A stretch of DNA of 64,000 nt from Wurfbainia villosa (lineage: Eukaryota > Streptophyta > Magnoliopsida > Zingiberales > Zingiberaceae), in contig JAKLTH010000221.1 of assembly GCA_025175895.1 (NCBI GenBank), forward strand, positions 1 to 64,000. The letters run 5' to 3'. The notes beneath the pieces were generated by a model, which did not search any database, was not told where the DNA came from, and saw only the letters and a list, made by a program, of their open reading frames with translations. The translations under genes and the position numbers were made by a program. Of this stretch, positions 58,656-64,000 are shown piece after piece (position 1 is the stretch's first letter; the number at the start of each line of letters is the position of its first letter).

Positions 58656-61600
58656 CTATGTGTATACTCTATCGTTAAGAATCAAAGAAATTCTCTGTGT
58701 GTGATCTACTGTCTTGGTAAGCTGCTCAGAAAAGAACAGAAACAAGAACAAAAATCTTATTCTGGTCCGTAGAAGCTTGTTGTAGACGATGTGTGATGCT
58801 CCATTAACATTGAATTGCCCAGTGTTTTGGAACTGATTCCTGCTAGATGATGTACTAACATTGACAGACTGAGAACCTGAAAATTGTATATATAAATACA
58901 GGGTAGGGCATGGTTTGAGCAGTCTTGCAAAACAGAACGGTCGTAAAAGGAACAAAAGGATTTGTTAGTGATTAGAGGCTCACAATCATAATTCCTCCAG
59001 CCAATGCGCTGATTAGCCAAATCATAAACAACTATCTTATCCTTTAGAACAAGGTCTGCAGAGAAGGATGTGAATCACAATTAGATACAGAAAATCTAAA
59101 GTCGATGTGTATCGATGTCAATATGTTAATCAGTGGATTTCATATGTGAAGCCTTCACTTACATTACACAGGCATCGATAAATCTTGAGAATTTTTTGTT
59201 GGATTATCTTTTCATTTTATCATTCAGCAACAATCATTAATACTAGTAAATGCTTCCGAGGGAAATTACGACAATCACTGCTAGATAATCCAACACCCAA
59301 CGAAGTGAATGAGGGTTTAGTCTACAAACCTCCTAGAATGGTTATTTCTGAACCTTGGTTGTTTTGAAAGCCTATACACCATATGTTAGTATTACCCTGC
59401 GACATAGATAATTGATATTCATATCAGATACTATAATGGTGTAATGCTTTCTCGAGACATCATACTAATAAAAGAACTCATATGAAGGTCGAGAATACAT
59501 CGATAGCATGAGAAAGTAACTTACGTCAACAACCTGCTGTAATAGATAGTCCTCGGGCTTTAGTGACATGGAAGCGCCACCCTTAAAGTTCAGTGTAACA
59601 GAGGGAAATGATTCATCAAGACTGTAATCAAGAGACAATCAAGAGACGTATTGACTGTATTAGTAAATTCAAGACATGGCATGAAGCTGTTGTACAAGTA
59701 AAATTGCTCCAAAATGAAGAAGCATCATGTTGTGCATTAGAAAAACCTGCTGGAAGTCACAAAACACTTATTTCCACCAGAAGCAAGGATCGATCGCACT
59801 GCCGATGAAACAGAAGCAATTATCTGCAAGTAGGCGTGTGGAAATTATCAGTAGATTAGAACGGAATGCCAAAATAGATTTATAAAAGGGTGATAATCAG
59901 TAGAAAGATTCTCAATATTTTGCTAATTACATTGCAATTAATGTTTTAGGTATAAGAAGCAACAAGAAGCTAACTTACTGCGTTAACCAAAGGACTATAG
60001 GCTTGTTCGGCGAGGTAAGCCAATGTGGTACCAGAGTCGACAATGGTCCCTCGAGTGTCAGTTGTGGTGAAGACTGATGAGTCAATGGACAGCACCTGGC
60101 CGTTGACAGTGATGCTCTCTAGATTTATATTGTAATGAGGCCTGATGTGGCGATCAGTATATTAAAAATCTAGAAGCTCAAAACTAGCCAGAAAATTCAA
60201 AAAAATCAGTATTCAAAACGCAAACATTCATAGTACACCTAAAAGATGTACTTATACAATGCTAGGCAAGAACTAGTGTACGATTAACATGGCTGGTTCT
60301 TCTAATTCCAAGTACAAAATCTTCGATCAGTAAGCACTTACTGGGATGGCACGAGCGGGTATAGACAATGCCCGGTTCCACAATCTCCGAGCACCAAGAT
60401 GCCTCCACCAGTATCTGAACCGCTCAGGCAGTGAGAGAAAACTGAAGATGCAACGCCCATAGAAGACAGTTGTGAAATGACAGACAAACCACTCTGACCA
60501 AACCCCAAAATCCCACCCACTGCCTTGTCTGACTTTGTCACCCCTGACTGAGAGTCGCTACATCTGTGTAAAAAGTTAATTTCAAGTCCATAAACGTATT
60601 TAAGAATTTGCTTCTATTAATCTAATAAGAAAAGGGGAAAAGCTTTCTTCCATCACTCATGGTCAAAGAGACGATAGCGAAGAAAACACATTGCATTAGA
60701 TAAAAGTTATAAAACAAGACTAGATACGTTAATAGTATGCCACTGTACTGTTGGCTGTCAGCGAGATTACATACCCGAAAACAATTTGAGCTGAAGAATT
60801 TGCTGACTGTTGATTTCCTGTAATCGTATCAAAGTAGATGGTATCGTATACATAATAACCGGCAGTTCCACTCCCATCGCCATACTGGAAGGAGTAACTG
60901 CAATTATCACGTGAAGAGCCAGAAGGACACACAGCCTCTCCAGTTCGGAGGGCAGATGTACAACGATCGTCGGAACAAGTAAGAACTGTAGATGTGGATG
61001 ACTTGTCAGGGTCATAGAAGTCCAGTTGGATCTGCACATGAGAAAAATGAGAAGTCATGCATCCAAATATCTGACACGAACATGTTTGAGCCTGAAAACG
61101 CAATCACCCAAGTAGTAAAACGAGAGGCAACTTCATGTTAATTGATCGAGATAGAGAGGTCTTACATCCAACCCGCTAGACCTTGGGCACCCATCGCAAG
61201 GACTGCAAGTCACCCACAAGACGTCGCTCCCTGTGTCGATCTGAACATAATAGTCTTTACTTGGGTTCCCAGTCTCACGCGTGTATAATAAAGCCTGAAG
61301 AAGCATAGCCAGAGAGATTTAGGCAGTTTAAACGTCAACGTAAACTGACTCAGATGTTTCAACTAATTAAATTGTCGGACATGTTTCTTCGTTTTTGCAA
61401 GCTGAACAAAATGAAACTTGGTAAAACAAGAAACACCGAGCTAGCGCAGTAGAGGAAGACTAAATTAGGGGCAGCCCCTGGTTTAATAATTCCATCGGGA
61501 ACAGAAAAATAGAATTAAACAAATCCAAGAACAGCACGAACATTCTGATTCAATTCTGAATCATAGGAATTAAACAAACCCAAAATAGTTTACTTGTTCC

Positions 61601-61941
61601 ACAAAAAGGGAAGCAAGAGCGCAAAATGAGCAAAAAAATAAAATAAAATAAAAAAAGAGAGAAACTTTCCGCAAAGAGAAAGCGCATACGCACCCAACAA
61701 TGAAGGGATTGGCGGAGCCGTCGACGGGGAAATCCACCGCGCCGGATGTGGCCCGCAGGGACCGGCCATGGCGGGCGCGATCGCGCGCTCGGAGATGATC
61801 AAGGCGGACGCCCTTCGTCGGCAGCGCTCTCTCCAGCCTCAGACCAGCCTGGAACGCGTCGGAGGGACGACGATGCGCGGTAAACATTTCGGCAGCGGAG
61901 GCAGAAAGGAGGAGGAGGAGGATCAACGGCGGAATCCGCAT
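58656..61941 (-). CDS. A1-family (pepsin-like) aspartic protease, 10 exons, small indels
   Basis: A plant pepsin-like protease of the aspartic proteinase-like 2 / 36 / 39 group, probably secreted or membrane-anchored. Exons: 61941-61694, 61294-61166, 61031-60775, 60563-60342, 60141-59979, 59823-59747, 59621-59525, 59396-59330, 59055-58984 and 58876-58656, about 517 codons. ATG 61941 is followed by a signal peptide (RIPPLILLLLLSASA). Catalytic sites are DTGSD (exon 2, near residue 100) and VDSGTT (exon 5, near 320). Other family marks: FQYGDGSGTAGYY, GILGFGQSGLSVISQLS, WCIGFQ and VVYDLANQRIGW. The C-terminus has a hydrophobic FLFLFLFF stretch that could be a membrane or GPI-type tail. One base is missing before NPSKDYY in exon 2. 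In exon 4, a 2-base and a 1-base loss leave about nine residues out of frame and then cancel. Assembly indels are the likeliest cause. Confidence 0.92.
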
Positions 61942-63316
61942 CCTTCCGCCCACCGACGGCTCCTTCTCGCGGTGATCGAATCCAAGCGAAGATGGAAAGC
62001 AGGAGACGTAGGAGGGGAGGCAAAGGGAAGGAAGGTGGTCATGCCATGGCGATGTTTGATTTTCCTGCATTTATATGCTTCATTTTCTTCTTCTTCCTCT
62101 GTTTTCGCCTTTTTTTGACCAAATATTAGTAATTGTTGATTAAATCAATGCCAATTGGTGCTTTTGCTCAATTTTAGTATTATTAAACTAATAAAAAAAA
62201 ATGAGAGGGATATTCATATTATGCTTCCCCATGAATTGATTGATGCAGGTAGGAATAAATAAAAAACATTACTATTAAATATATCCGAAGACGATGACAT
62301 TTTTATCGTGTTGAATTTTAAAATAAATAAAGTAGAATGAGTAGATAACTTAATGCACCAACAACAGTTGCTCTTTGTTCTCATAATTAACTAATACCAA
62401 ATATATTATAATTTAACTTACTTAGTTGATTTTTATTTTTATTTTTAAATATACCTAAACTTTTTAAAATTATTAAAATGTCATTTCATATTTTGTAAAA
62501 TTATTAAAATATACCTTAATAATTTGTATTTGGTATGGTTCGTATACCACACACAATTCAAATTTGATTCAAGGAATTGATTGGGAATGCCGAGTCAATA
62601 TCTGCCTTAACAACTACAATTAATTATACTTTGCCCGACTCGCGATGAATTAATTAAGGTGATTAGTGTAATCATCTATGAGATCATATTTCCGATTGGA
62701 TTGTCTAATTCGTGGATAATATTTCAGACACAGTAGAATCGATCGATCGATCGATTTCAAGGCGGTCAAAGTTGGCGTCTGCAATGTCTTTACTTGTGCA
62801 TAAATATGTTTTTTTTATAAATCGTAATTAGTATTTTTAAAAAGGGCTTTTAATTGTCTAGATAAAGTTTTGGATAATATGCGACGTCTTATAATATTTT
62901 ACAAATTTAAACTCATTCTAAAAAATAAAGATTAAGTTGAAAAAAGATTATTTCTCATTTAGTAAGAATACACACAGCGTAATTCAACTCAATTTATTTA
63001 TTTTATAACAGGTAAATAATAACAAAACTATAAGACAATTAAATTACAATTATTTCCTAATTATTGTTAGTGCTAAAGGTACATTTTTTTATTATATATA
63101 TATGTTTTATATATTTAAGGATTATTTATTTATGTATGGTGTGAGCATGGAAAATATGCCTGTAGCAGGCTAACAAGTATGTGGCCATTTGCTATCATTT
63201 CTTGGCCCCCTACAGACTCGATATGGGCTGGGTTTGGGTTCAAAATTGGCCTTTACCAGACAAATCAAAGTATCAAACCAAATACTTAAAAAATGGCGTA
63301 AAATAGCGAAACCTTT
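61942..63316. other. Intergenic region between protease and tRNA
   Basis: Contains the presumed promoter of the minus-strand protease at its left side, then AT-rich DNA with no recognised feature. Confidence 0.45.
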
Positions 63317-63388
63317 TATCAGAGCCAGGTTTCGATCCTGGGACCTGTGGGTTATGGGCCCACCACGCTTCCGCTGCGCCACTCTGAT
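63317..63388 (-). tRNA. Initiator tRNA-Met (CAU)
   Basis: 72 bases on the minus strand. Acceptor AUCAGAG pairs with CUCUGAU, followed by discriminator A. The A1-U72 pair, the three G-C pairs of the anticodon stem (GGGCCCAUAACCC) and the T-loop starting AUCG instead of TTCG are initiator hallmarks. The anticodon is CAU and there is no intron. Its 3' end is complementary to the primer-binding site of the copia element at 18531-18543. Confidence 0.97.
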
Positions 63389-64000
63389 ATGCTTTGTGAA
63401 ATGGAGATATATATATTTATGATAAATTATAATGACTTTATGGGTCGAATGTTCCCATTTACGTTATCGGATTCAGAGGGGGACGGATCCGGCTCGTTAA
63501 AGTGGATGAAAGGGCAACCCTGTAATGTTACTGCATAATAACAGGCGTCGTTGCCAAATGTTGACCTTAATGCCCCCTTTCCTTCTCGCATCGGCGGCCA
63601 TCTCCTCCCTTTCGCTTCTGCCCTTTTGCCCTATTCCTTCCCCAAACCCTTCCTTTTCTTCCCTTCCTCGCCTTCTAAATCCCTTCGCCCTCCCTTCAAA
63701 TCTCTTCTTCTCCTCCTCCTCCCTCCTTCCCGCCTACTGAAGGAGGCTTCAAACGAGCCCTAGATTTCCTCCTTCATCTCGACTCCGCCTGACGTGTCCC
63801 TTCTGGTTCTGCGTCGTTTTGCGGCGCCTTTGGCGTTCCCTCGTCAAATATCTGATCTTGGCGTACTTCTTTCGAGGCTGGTAGCGTTCGAGTTAGCATT
63901 TAGCGTGTACGAGGTATTCTCGCTGCTTTTCTATTTCCAGATGTTGTGTTCTTTCGGTGAAGTTTGTGTTTTGAAGCAAATCGATAGGGTTTGGGTCCAA
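63389..64000 (+). other. Pyrimidine-rich stretch, possible 5' leader of a plus-strand gene
   Basis: From about 63580 the plus strand is CT-rich (CCTTTCCTTCTCGC, CTTCTCCTCCTCCTCC), as is common in plant 5' UTRs, and GC content rises toward the window edge. Short open frames here (63525-63740, 63551-63763) have no recognised product. Any gene would lie beyond 64000. Confidence 0.35.

Noticed and set aside
61570..62118. Plus-strand frame 61768-62118 and the longer minus-strand start at 62070
   Set aside because: The plus frame is the shadow of protease exon 1. ATG 61941 was preferred because it directly precedes the signal peptide.

Overview
This window is the end of a plant nuclear chromosome. 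The first ~237 bases are C-rich telomeric repeats of the plant type (CCCTAAA). The split genes (plasma-membrane proton pump, plant-type aspartic protease, plastid-type circularly permuted GTPase), the initiator tRNA-Met gene, Au-type SINEs and Ty1/copia and Ty3/gypsy (Tat lineage) retroelements all fit an angiosperm. A monocot is plausible, but nothing here fixes the species.

Layout. Bases 1-15,400 are subtelomeric and hold broken genes: a VIN3-like PHD fragment with a frame-breaking 64 bp duplication (1.7-2.2 kb), a decayed polyubiquitin/RPS27a array (5.8-6.6 kb), dispersed and tandem repeats (7.4-9.1 kb), an Au SINE (10.7 kb), a small TIR element with a GC-rich core (11.2-11.9 kb), and two side-by-side copies of exon 1 of a TM9SF (nonaspanin) gene with no remaining gene body (14.7-15.1 kb). 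Bases 15,590-25,440 are retroelement debris: a minus-strand Ty1/copia piece whose LTR has internal sequence on both sides, a plus-strand gag-only relative, and a LINE endonuclease fragment. Bases 25,720-29,992 hold a chloroplast-type BPG2/YqeH-like GTPase gene (minus), whose large intron carries a tandemly duplicated SINE. Bases 30,216-45,148 are one ~15 kb Tat-lineage Ty3/gypsy element. Its gag-pol is on the minus strand, plus-strand (antisense) ORFs lie between pol and the 3' LTR, and it contains a ~14-copy tandem array of ~90 bp units. Bases 47,290-53,076 hold a 21-exon plasma-membrane H+-ATPase gene (minus). Bases 58,656-61,941 hold a 10-exon A1 aspartic protease gene (minus). The minus-strand initiator tRNA-Met gene is at 63,317-63,388. 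The window ends in a pyrimidine-rich stretch that may be the 5' leader of a plus-strand gene beyond the edge.

Three otherwise well-conserved genes each carry 1-2 base indels: one in the GTPase, one in the pump (inside the catalytic hinge), and three in the protease, two of which cancel each other. This pattern looks more like residual indel errors in a long-read assembly than three independent pseudogenes, and it limits what can be said about function. I found no novel multi-gene system. The most interesting items are the antisense ORFs and tandem array in the Tat element, the LTR flanked by internal sequence on both sides, the gag-only copia derivative, the duplicated SINE with retained target-site duplications, the twin TM9SF exon-1 remnants, and the duplicated 14-3-3-binding tail behind the pump gene.
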